A DNA stretch of 18,223 nucleotides, from the NCBI GenBank assembly GCA_003170325.1, contig PMZP01000072.1, positions 1 through 18,223 on the forward strand, read 5' to 3'. The notes under the pieces are model-generated. The model did no database searches. It worked only from the letters and a program-made list of their open reading frames with translations, and had not been told where the DNA came from. Of this stretch, positions 1 to 7,035 are shown piece after piece; the first letter of the stretch is position 1; every line of letters starts with the position of its first letter. The position numbers and the translations under genes were made by a program. Origin of the DNA: Candidatus Tayloriibacteriota bacterium (lineage in GTDB: Bacteria > Patescibacteriota > Minisyncoccia > Phycocordibacterales > PALSA-1337).

Positions 1-7
1 GGGACAT
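1..7 (-). CDS. 5' end of a divergent gene (first two codons only)
   Basis: On the minus strand an ATG at 7-5 is preceded, six nt away, by AAAGGAGG (21-14), the strongest SD in the window. Only Met-Ser can be read before the window ends, so the product cannot be named. The start is supported by the SD, a TTGACA box at 102-97 and an intervening leader. The gene is divergent from gyrA. Confidence 0.5.
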
Positions 8-33
8 CCAAGGCCTCCTTTCAAAAGGCCCTT
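8..33 (-). promoter_or_regulatory. Leader hairpin overlapping the SD of the divergent gene
   Basis: AAGGCC at 10-15 and GGCC-C-TT at 27-33 form an inverted repeat with one bulged base. In the minus-strand transcript the right arm takes in part of the AAAGGAGG SD, so folding could hide the ribosome binding site. The hairpin is short and its regulatory role is inferred. Confidence 0.35.
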
Positions 34-73
34 AACCCGTGAGCTTTCAATGAGCTCGGTGAAAACTGCCTAT

Positions 74-102
74 ATATTTACATATATACTAAACAATGTC
101 AA
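74..102 (-). promoter_or_regulatory. Promoter of the divergent left-edge gene
   Basis: A perfect TTGACA lies at 102-97 on the minus strand. Seventeen nt downstream is a weak AT-rich -10 (AAATAT at 79-74) preceded by TG at 82-81. The predicted leader is about 60 nt. It stands back to back with the gyrA promoter, so this is a divergent control region. Confidence 0.4.
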
Positions 103-123
103 GGTGCGAATGCACGCCTTTTT

Positions 124-132
124 TGCTATAAT
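124..132 (+). promoter_or_regulatory. Extended -10 promoter of gyrA
   Basis: TGCTATAAT (TG at 124-125, perfect TATAAT at 127-132) is an extended -10 box. No good -35 lies at the expected distance (GTGCGA at 104-109), as is common for extended -10 promoters. The ATG begins 11 nt after the -10, so the mRNA would have a leader of only about four or five nt. Confidence 0.65.
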
Positions 133-143
133 TAAATAAATAA

Positions 144-2627
144 ATGCCCAAGAAGCCAGATAAAATTGAAGCAAGCGAACCTGTTCGCGCCGCCGGAGCA
201 GGTGTTGTCTCGCGCAACATCTCCACAGAGATGAGAGAGTCTTTTTTGGACTACGCTATGTCGGTCATCACCGATCGCGCTCTGCCTGATGTACGCGACG
301 GATTGAAGCCGGTGCATCGCCGCATCCTTTTCGCCATGCATGAGAAGGGCTTGACCGCTTCCGCCAAATTCCGCAAATCAGCCGTGGTAGTCGGAGACGT
401 TCTGGGAAATTATCACCCGCACGGCGACGTAGCGGTCTACGATTCTATGGTCAAGATGGCCCAGCCATTCACCATGAGATACCCCTTGGTCCATGGTCAG
501 GGAAACTTTGGAACGGTGGATGGCGATCCGCCAGCCGCCATGCGTTATACGGAGGCCAAGATGTCGCGCATATCGAGCGAGCTTTTGCGCGATATCGAAA
601 AGAATACCGTGGATTTCCGTCCGAATTATGATGGCACGAAGAAGGAGCCTTCCGTCATGCCGACAGCCGTGCCAAATCTGCTTTTGAACGGCACTCTCGG
701 CATCGCCGTCGGTATGGCCACCAATATCGCTCCGCACAATCTCCGTGAAGTTGTCGATGCCACCATGCACATCATCGACAATCCCGACGCCACCACCGAC
801 GATCTTTTCCAATTCATCAAAGGCCCGGATTTTCCATTGGGAGCCGTCATTTACGGTGAGAAGGACATCCACCATGCTTATACCACCGGCCGTGGCGGCA
901 TCACCGTCCGTGGCGAAGCGGAGATCGTCGAAGACAAGAAGGGTCAGTATCAGATCATCATCACTTCTATCCCGTTCCGGGTGAATAAAAATGACCTGAT
1001 CATCAAGATCGCCGATCTGGTCCGGGAAAAGGTCATCGAAGGCGTCAAAGGTCTGCGCGACGAATCGGACAAGGACATGCGCATCGCTATCGACTTGAAA
1101 CAGGGATCGTATCCGGAAAAGGTCCTCAACCTTATATACAAACATACGCAGTTAGAAGAAGCTTTTCACGTCAATAGCGTTGCTCTGGTCCATGGCGTGC
1201 CGCAGACGCTCTCCTTGAAGTCTATCCTGCAGGAATTCATCACTCACCGCATCGAAGTTATCCGCCGTCGAACCAAGTTTGATCTGGATGCAGCCGAGGC
1301 TCGCGAGCATATCTTACTTGGTTTGAAGAAGGCTCTAGATCATATAGACGAGATCATCACTTTGATCCGCGCCGCCGATGATGTGGCCGCCGCTCATGCC
1401 GGGCTCATGAAGAAATTCAAGTTCAGCGACCTACAAGCCACCGCCATCCTGGAGATGCGCCTGCAGAAATTGGCCGGCTTGGAGCGCAAGAAGATCCTGG
1501 ACGAGCTCAAGGAAGTTCAGACCTTGATAGAAGAATTGAAAGGCATATTGGGTAGCGATAAAAAGGTGCGCAATATCATCAAGACAGAATTGACCGATAT
1601 CCGTGCCAAATACGGCGATGACCGCCGGACCAAGATCGTCAAGCACGGCGTCAAGGACTTCAATCCCGAGGATCTGATCGCCGATGAAGAGTCTGTACTA
1701 GTTCTCACCAAAGGCGGCTATATCAAGAGGACCGACCCAGGCGAATACCGCAAGCAGAGACGAGGCGGAGTGGGCGTGGTCGACCTAGACACCAAAGAAG
1801 AGGATTTCATCACGCATCTCATATTCGCCACTACGCACAACGATCTTCTATTCTTCTCGGACAAGGGCAAAGCTTATCAGGTCAAGATGTACGATATCCC
1901 CGAAGGCAAGCGCGCCACCAAAGGCAAGTCCATCATGAATTTCCTGTCATTGGCCGAAGGCGAGCGAGTGACCTCGATCCTGCCCATGCCGAAGAACAAG
2001 AAGGAGGCCGAGGGATTATCGCTCATGATGGTCACCAGGAATGGCACAGGCAAGAAGTCCTCGGCCAAGCATTTCAAGGACGTCAGACGCTCCGGATTGA
2101 TCGCTATCACTCTTGAAGAAGGTGACGAGCTCATCTCGGCCTCGTTCGTTTCAAAGTCGGACGAGATCGTCATCGCGACCAAGGATGGGCAGTCGATAAG
2201 GTTCAAGGAGAGCGACGTGCGCGAGATGGGCAGGAATGCGGCCGGAGTAAGGGTCATCAAATTACCAGAAGGGAAGAATGCTGACGCGGTGATTTCGGCC
2301 GATGTGGTTTCCAAAGACGCCAAGAATCCGACGCTCTTCGTCATGAGCGCCAATGGCTACGGCAAGAAGACCAAGCTTTCCGAATACAAGACGCAGAACC
2401 GTGGCGGTTCCGGCATCATGACCATGAATATCACCGCGAAGACCGGGGCTCTGATGGCGGCCAAGGTCGTCACTGACGACGAAGAAGAGGTCGTGGCTAT
2501 GTCCAAGAAATCCCAGGTTATCCGCGTCGATCTCAAGGAGATCCCAACTCTGGGCCGCTCCACGCAGGGCGTGCGCGTCATGAAGCTCCGTGAAGGCGAT
2601 CAGTTGGCGAGTTTGATTTGCTTGTAA
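144..2627 (+). CDS. gyrA: DNA gyrase subunit A
   Basis: This is the A subunit of the type IIA topoisomerase that, with GyrB, introduces negative supercoils using ATP. At 827 residues the length is normal. The N-terminal breakage-reunion domain is complete: ALPDVRDGLKPVHRR (46-60), HPHGD (91-95), and AAMRYTE with the catalytic Tyr135. The coiled-coil region has ILEMRLQKLAGLE near 433-447. The C-terminal DNA-wrapping domain has a GyrA-box at 538-544, read QRRGGVG where QRRGGKG is usual, and a later box-like QNRGGSG. The wrapping box favours GyrA over ParC, although the Lys-to-Val change weakens that argument. The position matching E. coli Ser83 is Val96, and the Asp87 equivalent (Asp100) is kept. 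The start at 144 has no SD and sits just after a TATAAT box, so translation is probably near-leaderless. A terminator follows the stop, so the gene is likely transcribed alone. Confidence 0.96.
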   Translation: MPKKPDKIEASEPVRAAGAGVVSRNISTEMRESFLDYAMSVITDRALPDVRDGLKPVHRRILFAMHEKGLTASAKFRKSAVVVGDVLGNYHPHGDVAVYDSMVKMAQPFTMRYPLVHGQGNFGTVDGDPPAAMRYTEAKMSRISSELLRDIEKNTVDFRPNYDGTKKEPSVMPTAVPNLLLNGTLGIAVGMATNIAPHNLREVVDATMHIIDNPDATTDDLFQFIKGPDFPLGAVIYGEKDIHHAYTTGRGGITVRGEAEIVEDKKGQYQIIITSIPFRVNKNDLIIKIADLVREKVIEGVKGLRDESDKDMRIAIDLKQGSYPEKVLNLIYKHTQLEEAFHVNSVALVHGVPQTLSLKSILQEFITHRIEVIRRRTKFDLDAAEAREHILLGLKKALDHIDEIITLIRAADDVAAAHAGLMKKFKFSDLQATAILEMRLQKLAGLERKKILDELKEVQTLIEELKGILGSDKKVRNIIKTELTDIRAKYGDDRRTKIVKHGVKDFNPEDLIADEESVLVLTKGGYIKRTDPGEYRKQRRGGVGVVDLDTKEEDFITHLIFATTHNDLLFFSDKGKAYQVKMYDIPEGKRATKGKSIMNFLSLAEGERVTSILPMPKNKKEAEGLSLMMVTRNGTGKKSSAKHFKDVRRSGLIAITLEEGDELISASFVSKSDEIVIATKDGQSIRFKESDVREMGRNAAGVRVIKLPEGKNADAVISADVVSKDAKNPTLFVMSANGYGKKTKLSEYKTQNRGGSGIMTMNITAKTGALMAAKVVTDDEEEVVAMSKKSQVIRVDLKEIPTLGRSTQGVRVMKLREGDQLASLICL

Positions 2628-2658
2628 GGCTCAAATATGAGTAGACTCGATTGTCCCC

Positions 2659-2683
2659 AACAGGCGCAATCGTGCTTGTTTTT
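2659..2683 (+). terminator. Rho-independent terminator of gyrA
   Basis: AACAGGCGC (2659-2667), loop AATC, and GTGCTTGTT (2672-2680) make a 9-bp stem with two G-U pairs. The T-run continues to 2683. It ends gyrA transcription directly before the promoter of the next gene. Confidence 0.65.
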
Positions 2684-2687
2684 AACG

Positions 2688-2696
2688 TGGTATAAT
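2688..2696 (+). promoter_or_regulatory. Extended -10 promoter of the methyltransferase gene
   Basis: TGGTATAAT gives a perfect extended -10 (TG at 2688-2689, TATAAT at 2691-2696). The ATG at 2706 lies nine nt beyond, leaving a leader of two or three nt and no room for an SD. It fixes the start at 2706 and excludes the upstream in-frame ATG at 2637. Confidence 0.65.
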
Positions 2697-2705
2697 TGTA
2701 GGACT

Positions 2706-3221
2706 ATGTTCTCCGACCCCGCTTCCAATCTAGCCAAGCTAGGGCTTAATGACGGCATGAAAGTCGTCGATCTGGGCGCCGGTTCCGGCTTTTACACCAT
2801 CGAAGCGGCCAAGAAGGTCGGCGGCAGTGGGCGTGTCTACGCGGTCGACGTGCAGAAGGATCTCTTGGAACGCCTGCGTTCGGTCGGTGCATCGCAAGGC
2901 TTGCGGAACATCGAAGTCATCTGGGGCAATGCCGAGAAGATCGGTGGCACCAAGATCAAGGAATCTTTGGCCGATCGCGTGGTCGCTTCAAATGTCCTGT
3001 TCCAGATCGCCAAACTGGATGATTTCGTCCTAGAGATCAAACGCATCTTGAAGCCTGGTGGCAAAGTCTTGGTCGTCGATTGGAGCGGTATCACACCTTT
3101 GAGTCCGAAAGCAATAGTCTCGGAGATGCAAGCCAGGGCCTTATTCGAGAAGAATGGATTCAAAGTCGAGCAGTCATTCGGAGCGGGGGATCATCATTAT
3201 GGGTTAGTATTTGTGAGGTGA
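2706..3221 (+). CDS. Small class I SAM-dependent methyltransferase
   Basis: A 171-residue protein with the Rossmann-type SAM-binding fold. Motif I is VDLGAGSGF (21-29), and the acidic residue that contacts the SAM ribose is Asp48 in VYAVDV. A later strand reads RVVASNVLFQ (91-100), and the post-motif is LKPGGKVLVVDW (115-126). The closest general likeness is the UbiE/MenG-like Methyltransf_11 group. The substrate cannot be read from the sequence. It is short for the family, with almost no N-terminal extension before motif I. An in-frame ATG exists at 2637, but it lies inside the gyrA terminator/promoter region, and the residues it would add look non-native. Translation from 2706 would be nearly leaderless. 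It stands between gyrA and the solute-binding gene with no sign of a shared pathway. Confidence 0.85.
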   Translation: MFSDPASNLAKLGLNDGMKVVDLGAGSGFYTIEAAKKVGGSGRVYAVDVQKDLLERLRSVGASQGLRNIEVIWGNAEKIGGTKIKESLADRVVASNVLFQIAKLDDFVLEIKRILKPGGKVLVVDWSGITPLSPKAIVSEMQARALFEKNGFKVEQSFGAGDHHYGLVFVR

Positions 3222-3305
3222 CGCCCTTTTGGCTCCGGACGTTTCGTCTTCGTGCTTCGCAGTTGACCAGAAGGTCACGCCGACGTAGGCGCAACCGAAA
3301 GTCCT

Positions 3306-3335
3306 TTGCCAAGCGAGCGTCTACAGAAATAAAAT
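3306..3335 (+). promoter_or_regulatory. Promoter of the solute-binding protein and pilin-like array
   Basis: TTGCCA (3306-3311), an 18-nt spacer and TAAAAT (3330-3335) form a good sigma-70-type promoter. The ATG at 3343 begins after a 7-nt gap, so the message should be leaderless. The rest of the 121-nt gap (3222-3342) has a small TGACC-AGAA-GGTCA hairpin (3264-3277) without a T-run and nothing else I can name. Confidence 0.55.
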
Positions 3336-3342
3336 CAATCAA

Positions 3343-4623
3343 ATGTCAAAATTTCAAATAATTACCTTAGCGATATTCATCCTGGCCATCATCGGCGGCG
3401 TCATCGCTTTCGCGACCTTCAAAGGCGGATCTTCCGGTACTACCTTGCCGACTATCACGATCTGGGGGACGTTTCCGGCCGATGTTTTCAATAAATACGT
3501 GGCAAATGTCAACGCCACTCTCCCGCAAGCGCTCAAAGTCTCCTATGTGGAGGAAAGCCCCGATTCTTTTTCGCAGGATTTCGTGGCGGCACTGGCTCGC
3601 GGCACCGGCCCCGATGGCATACTCATTCCGACCGATATGATCTTGCCGCATGAAGACAAGCTGACACTCATCCCTTATGGGGCATTATCAGAGCGTTCAT
3701 TCATGGACTCCTTCATCCAGGAAGGCCAGATCTACTTGTCCCAGAATGGCATATTGGCGATCCCATTCACGGTCGATCCTTTGGTAATGTACTGGAATCG
3801 CGATCTGTTCAGTGCTGCCGGTCTGACTACCTATCCAAAGAATTGGGGAGATTTTACGACACTCGGCCAGGCGCTCACCCAGAAAGATCAGAACGGTACG
3901 GTACGAAAGAGTGCCGTGGCCATGGGCCAGTTCAGCAACATCACCAATGCCCGCGAGCTTTTCGGAACATTGCTCCTGCAGTCGGGGAATCCGGTGACCA
4001 CCTTGAGCGGCAGTGTTCCGGCCACGACCCTGGCGACGGGACAAGCCATCTCCCAATCAGTCCTGCAATTCTTCGGCCAGTTCGCCAATCCTTCCAGTCC
4101 CGTGTATTCATGGAATCGGGCCATGCCCAATGACAAGACGGCCTTTCTCTCGGGGACCTTGGCAACTTACTTCGGCTTTGCTTCGGAGCTCGGAGATATC
4201 CGCAATAAAAATCCCAATCTCAATTTCGATGTGGCGCCTCTGCCTCAATACAAAACCGGCAAGACCACGGAGTATGCCAAGATGTTCGGCTTCTCCATCG
4301 TCCGCACTTCGGCTAACGCCAATGCCGTTTACCAAATCGTCTCCATCCTGACTTCGCCGACCAATCTGGCCGGTCTGTCCCAAACCATGTATCTGCCGAC
4401 GGTTTTGAACAGTCTCGACCAAAGTTCGACTGATCCCTACATCACCAATTTCAACAAAGCCGCCTTGACCGCTTCGACCTGGATCGACGCTGACCCGGTG
4501 AAGTCCCGGCAGATCTTCAGCGCCATGGTCGATGCTTTCAGCAGCGGCCAGAAGACAGCGTATCAGGCAGTGCAGGACGCGGCCAATCAGTATGATGTCA
4601 TCCTTAGGCAAGCAGTCCAATGA
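3343..4623 (+). CDS. Membrane-anchored family-1 extracellular solute-binding protein
   Basis: This 426-residue protein resembles the periplasmic binding component (SBP_bac_1, MalE-like) of ABC importers for sugars or related solutes. An uncleaved-looking hydrophobic helix at 6-26 is followed by a GGSSGTT linker. It has no lipobox Cys, so it is probably held in the membrane by this helix. The family signature around IPFTVDPLVMYWNRDLF (140-156) followed by SAAGL is clear, and the length is normal. No ABC permease or ATPase gene is in the window. The stop TGA overlaps the ATG of the first pilin-like gene (ATGA at 4620-4623), which implies co-transcription and translational coupling with that array. 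Ligand unknown. The start has no SD and matches a leaderless promoter. Confidence 0.85.
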   Translation: MSKFQIITLAIFILAIIGGVIAFATFKGGSSGTTLPTITIWGTFPADVFNKYVANVNATLPQALKVSYVEESPDSFSQDFVAALARGTGPDGILIPTDMILPHEDKLTLIPYGALSERSFMDSFIQEGQIYLSQNGILAIPFTVDPLVMYWNRDLFSAAGLTTYPKNWGDFTTLGQALTQKDQNGTVRKSAVAMGQFSNITNARELFGTLLLQSGNPVTTLSGSVPATTLATGQAISQSVLQFFGQFANPSSPVYSWNRAMPNDKTAFLSGTLATYFGFASELGDIRNKNPNLNFDVAPLPQYKTGKTTEYAKMFGFSIVRTSANANAVYQIVSILTSPTNLAGLSQTMYLPTVLNSLDQSSTDPYITNFNKAALTASTWIDADPVKSRQIFSAMVDAFSSGQKTAYQAVQDAANQYDVILRQAVQ

Positions 4624-5126
4624 AAATTCAAAATTCAAAATTCAAAATTGGAAATTTGATGGCAGTGGCATGTGCTTTATTGATGATCGCGGTTTCAGTT
4701 CCAAATGTTCAAGCGACCGCGCCGATCGGCCCGAATAATGTCGGCGCTACGCAGGGAAACCTGCCTCCGAGCACTAACATAAACGATAGCGGATTCCATC
4801 TGACCGTATGTGACGGGCCCAGCCTTCCGGGTGGCAATCCTACTGATTACGTTCCGTGCGATTTCAATGGCGCTATGTTGCAAGTTCAGCACTTGATTAA
4901 CATAGCAATAGTAGGCGGAGTCCTGGTGGCGATATTCGGTTTCTCATATGCCGGCTTCCTGTACATCCGCGGCAGGGAAGCCGATCGGACCCAAGCCAGC
5001 TCGATGTTCCAAAAAATCGGCATTGGCTTTATAATAATGCTATCGGCCTGGTTCATCGTCTACCAGATCTTGGCATGGCTGACTGGCGGCTCGGGATTCG
5101 GAACGCTCTTGGGGCCGAAATCATAA
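4620..5126 (+). CDS. Pilin-like two-helix membrane protein 1 (VirB2/TrbC-like)
   Basis: A 168-residue protein with a signal peptide (lysines at 2, 7 and 9, hydrophobic core about 11-27, likely cleavage after VQA at residue 32). Membrane helices lie at about 92-115 and 131-154, joined by a charged loop (RGREADR). This is the layout of VirB2/TrbC-type pilins, and CPR genomes carry many annotated T4SS pilins of this type. Cys64 and Cys80 in the extracellular part could form a disulfide. The start overlaps the preceding stop. The first codons run through four 7-nt AAAATTC-type repeats. A second ATG at 4659 (residue 14) is possible but would remove the positive N-region of the signal peptide. First and most divergent of six tandem relatives. 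Confidence 0.7.
   Translation: MKIQNSKFKIGNLMAVACALLMIAVSVPNVQATAPIGPNNVGATQGNLPPSTNINDSGFHLTVCDGPSLPGGNPTDYVPCDFNGAMLQVQHLINIAIVGGVLVAIFGFSYAGFLYIRGREADRTQASSMFQKIGIGFIIMLSAWFIVYQILAWLTGGSGFGTLLGPKS
4623..4650 (+). repeat. Four tandem 7-nt AAAATTC repeats inside the gene start
   Basis: AAAATTC occurs three times (4623-4629, 4630-4636, 4637-4643), followed by AAAATTG (4644-4650). The unit is not a multiple of three, so gain or loss of one copy by slippage would shift the frame of a protein started at 4620. Confidence 0.8.
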
Positions 5127-5133
5127 CAACATC

Positions 5134-5694
5134 ATGAAATCATTCTTAAAGATATATTTGATCGCGGCGGTACTGTTCTTTTCGACAACCATCATTATCG
5201 GTCATAGTCAGGCTTATGCTCAATCTTCGGCGAAGCTGGCTTTTATGGGCGATAGTTTCAGTACGACTCCAAACACCACTGGCAGTTCGAACGGTTCACC
5301 AGTGAACACCACCGGCAGTTCGAATGGTACGCCGGTTAATACAACAGGAAGTTCCAACTCAAGCGGTGGTACAACCTTCACCCTAACTAACCCATTATCA
5401 GGGATAAATTCTATAGGCGGATTAGTTCAGAACTTCGTGCAGATCTTTAGTTACATCGTGATCTTATTCGCCGTTCTCATGTTCATATACACCGGCTTCC
5501 AATATATCACGGCGCAGGGCAATTCGACCAAGATCAAGGATCTTCATGCGCGCCTGCTCTACATCGTTATAGGTGTGGCCGTGGTCATCGGGGCACGAGT
5601 CATCATAGACGTGGTCATCAATACGCTTTCGGCGACAGGCACGGTCAACCAGCAAGTCATCCAACAGGCCAAGAACGCCAATTCAGGAAATTAA
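5134..5694 (+). CDS. Pilin-like two-helix membrane protein 2 with Asn/Thr/Ser repeats
   Basis: A 186-residue protein with a classical signal peptide (AYA-Q cleavage near residue 29) and an extracellular low-complexity part. That part has NTTGSSNGSPV (47-57), NTTGSSNGTPV (58-68) and a partial third copy (69-77). Two membrane helices follow at about 100-125 and 140-165, with a polar loop between them (GNSTKIKDLHAR). The helix-loop-helix layout matches its neighbours, but it lacks the WG motif found in the next four genes. The repeats are rich in Ser/Thr and Asn and would be a flexible, possibly glycosylated, surface stalk. It starts seven nt after the previous stop. No SD is present; AATCATAA at 5119-5126 lies just upstream. 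Confidence 0.7.
   Translation: MKSFLKIYLIAAVLFFSTTIIIGHSQAYAQSSAKLAFMGDSFSTTPNTTGSSNGSPVNTTGSSNGTPVNTTGSSNSSGGTTFTLTNPLSGINSIGGLVQNFVQIFSYIVILFAVLMFIYTGFQYITAQGNSTKIKDLHARLLYIVIGVAVVIGARVIIDVVINTLSATGTVNQQVIQQAKNANSGN
5272..5364 (+). repeat. 33-nt in-frame tandem repeat (2.8 copies)
   Basis: Copies lie at 5272-5304, 5305-5337 and 5338-5364 (partial), each coding for NTTGSSN plus a short linker. The copies differ mainly at third codon positions, so the protein repeat has been kept while the DNA drifted. Confidence 0.85.
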
Positions 5695-5735
5695 TTCTGT
5701 AAATCAGTAAATCGATTATCAGCAACCAATAATCT

Positions 5736-6092
5736 ATGAAAAAAATCACCGGATACCTAGCCATAGGTTCGACCCTTTTGCCTCTAATGGCCTTTGCTTC
5801 CAACAAGACTTTAAATGATCTGGTAGCCACGGCCGCCGGGTATCTCAATGAAGCTCTGGCCTTGCTCATGGGTCTGGCGGTCGTCATGTTCGTCTGGTAT
5901 GTCATCAAGTATTTCATCCAACCGAGCGAAAAGGCGCGGTCCGAAGGTTCCCAATACGTGATGTGGAGCGTAATCGGATTCTTTGTGATCTTCTCCATGT
6001 GGGGTATCGTCAATATACTCATTTCCACCTTCGATCTCGGATCGAACAGCGCTGGTTCCTGGGCAAATATGTCGAATCTATTTCCGCAATAA
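5736..6092 (+). CDS. Pilin-like two-helix membrane protein 3
   Basis: A 118-residue protein with a signal peptide (MKKITGYLAIG..., likely cleavage after AFA at 19-21). It has two membrane helices (about 40-60 and 76-97) joined by a short charged loop (QPSEKARSEGS). The second helix carries MWSVIG (76-81) and SMWGIVNIL (87-95), a motif shared with the next three proteins. It has the size and layout of VirB2/TrbC-like pilin subunits. It begins 41 nt after the previous gene with no SD and no clear promoter, so it is probably read with the array. Confidence 0.7.
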   Translation: MKKITGYLAIGSTLLPLMAFASNKTLNDLVATAAGYLNEALALLMGLAVVMFVWYVIKYFIQPSEKARSEGSQYVMWSVIGFFVIFSMWGIVNILISTFDLGSNSAGSWANMSNLFPQ

Positions 6093-6110
6093 ACATTAAT
6101 CATAAATAAC

Positions 6111-6518
6111 ATGTCATACCCATTCTTTCTCATCGCCCAAGCCCAGAATACAGGGCCCTTGCCGCAGATCACAAATATTAACGGCCTGGTCATCCGCATA
6201 AGCAGTATCGGCAACGTGGTCGTATATCTTCTGACAGCCTTGGCGGTCGTCTACATAGTCTATTCCACGGTGCAGTATTTCATCAAAGGCAAGTCTGGCG
6301 ATGAGAGCCGCCGGGAAGCTGGCATGCAGATAATGTGGGGGATCATCGGTCTGGCCATCATCATCTCCATCTGGGGCCTAGTCAACATCCTCTTGTACAC
6401 TTTTGCCACCAATACGTATGTTCCGCAGAGCGGTTTTCCTAACGCCGATTTTATCAACAAAACCTCGTCCGGAAATCCCGGAAATTCCTCGGGACTGCCC
6501 GTTTATCAAGCCCACTGA
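6111..6518 (+). CDS. Pilin-like two-helix membrane protein 4
   Basis: A 135-residue protein with a very short N-terminus (MSYPFFLIAQAQ) instead of a full signal peptide. Helix 1 is at about 33-58, the loop is KGKSGDESRREAG, and helix 2 is at 73-96 with IMWGIIG (74-80) and SIWGLVNIL (86-94). A Gly/Asn/Ser-rich tail follows. It is closest to the 6632 gene: ISSIGNVVVYLL here against LAGIGNIVVYLL there. No SD is present; AATCATAA (6098-6105) lies five nt before the ATG. The 18-nt gap from the previous gene fits an operon. Confidence 0.7.
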   Translation: MSYPFFLIAQAQNTGPLPQITNINGLVIRISSIGNVVVYLLTALAVVYIVYSTVQYFIKGKSGDESRREAGMQIMWGIIGLAIIISIWGLVNILLYTFATNTYVPQSGFPNADFINKTSSGNPGNSSGLPVYQAH

Positions 6519-6566
6519 AAGCGGACAGGCTTAATTTTCGCCAGAACATATCCACATCTGCCTATT

Positions 6567-6608
6567 TTGTCAATTGGTATCGCTAAGGTATAATAGTCTC
6601 GTTATAAT
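6567..6608 (+). promoter_or_regulatory. Internal promoter(s) before pilin-like gene 5
   Basis: TTGTCA (6567-6572), a 16-nt spacer and TATAAT (6589-6594) form a strong promoter. A second TATAAT stands at 6603-6608. The gap here (6519-6631, 113 nt) is the longest in the array, so the last two genes can probably be expressed on their own. The leader would be about 31 nt and has no SD. Confidence 0.6.
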
Positions 6609-6631
6609 AGAATCTTAATAATCATAAAAAT

Positions 6632-7021
6632 ATGAAAAAGCTTATCGCATTTCTCACGCTCGTAGCTCCGGTATCGGTGTTCGCTCAAACTAGCGCGGTT
6701 ACTGACGTCAATTCGCTCTCGGCCAAGCTTGCAGGCATCGGCAACATAGTAGTCTATTTGCTAGTGGCTCTGGCCATTATATTCATTGTCTGGAATGTTG
6801 TGATATACGTTATCAAGGGCGAAGGGGATGCTCGTTCCAAGGCTGGTCTGAATATCCTCTGGGGCATTGTCGGATTGTTCGTCATCGTTTCTATCTGGGG
6901 TTTAGTAAACATACTGACCAATACTTTCAAGACGACGCCGACCAACCAGCCACTGCCTAACTTCGGCAACAATACGCAGACCGGCGGCGTACCTGGCAAC
7001 GTGATCCCTCAAGTTCAGTAG
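6632..7021 (+). CDS. Pilin-like two-helix membrane protein 5
   Basis: A 129-residue protein with a clear signal peptide (MKKLIAFLTLVAPVSVFA, cleavage after residue 18). Helix 1 is at about 37-61, the loop is KGEGDARSKAG, and helix 2 is at 74-96 with ILWGIVG (75-81) and SIWGLVNIL (87-95). The C-terminal tail is rich in Asn, Gly, Pro and Thr. It is the best match in the set to the secreted pilin-like plan. No SD is seen; AATCATAA (6620-6627) lies four nt before the ATG. It has its own promoter at 6567-6594. Confidence 0.72.
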   Translation: MKKLIAFLTLVAPVSVFAQTSAVTDVNSLSAKLAGIGNIVVYLLVALAIIFIVWNVVIYVIKGEGDARSKAGLNILWGIVGLFVIVSIWGLVNILTNTFKTTPTNQPLPNFGNNTQTGGVPGNVIPQVQ

Positions 7022-7035
7022 AAGCCCATCCTTAT

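Noticed and set aside
378..1145. Long minus-strand open frame (255 codons) within gyrA
   Set aside because: Fully antisense to a well-conserved gene, no start signals, and the translation is rich in Asp/Val/His with no domain-like pattern.
2637..2705. N-terminal extension of the methyltransferase from ATG 2637
   Set aside because: It spans the gyrA terminator and the promoter TATAAT, and adds residues unlike the family.
4108..4638. Minus-strand open frame of 176 codons
   Set aside because: Antisense to the solute-binding gene, whose family motifs are clear.
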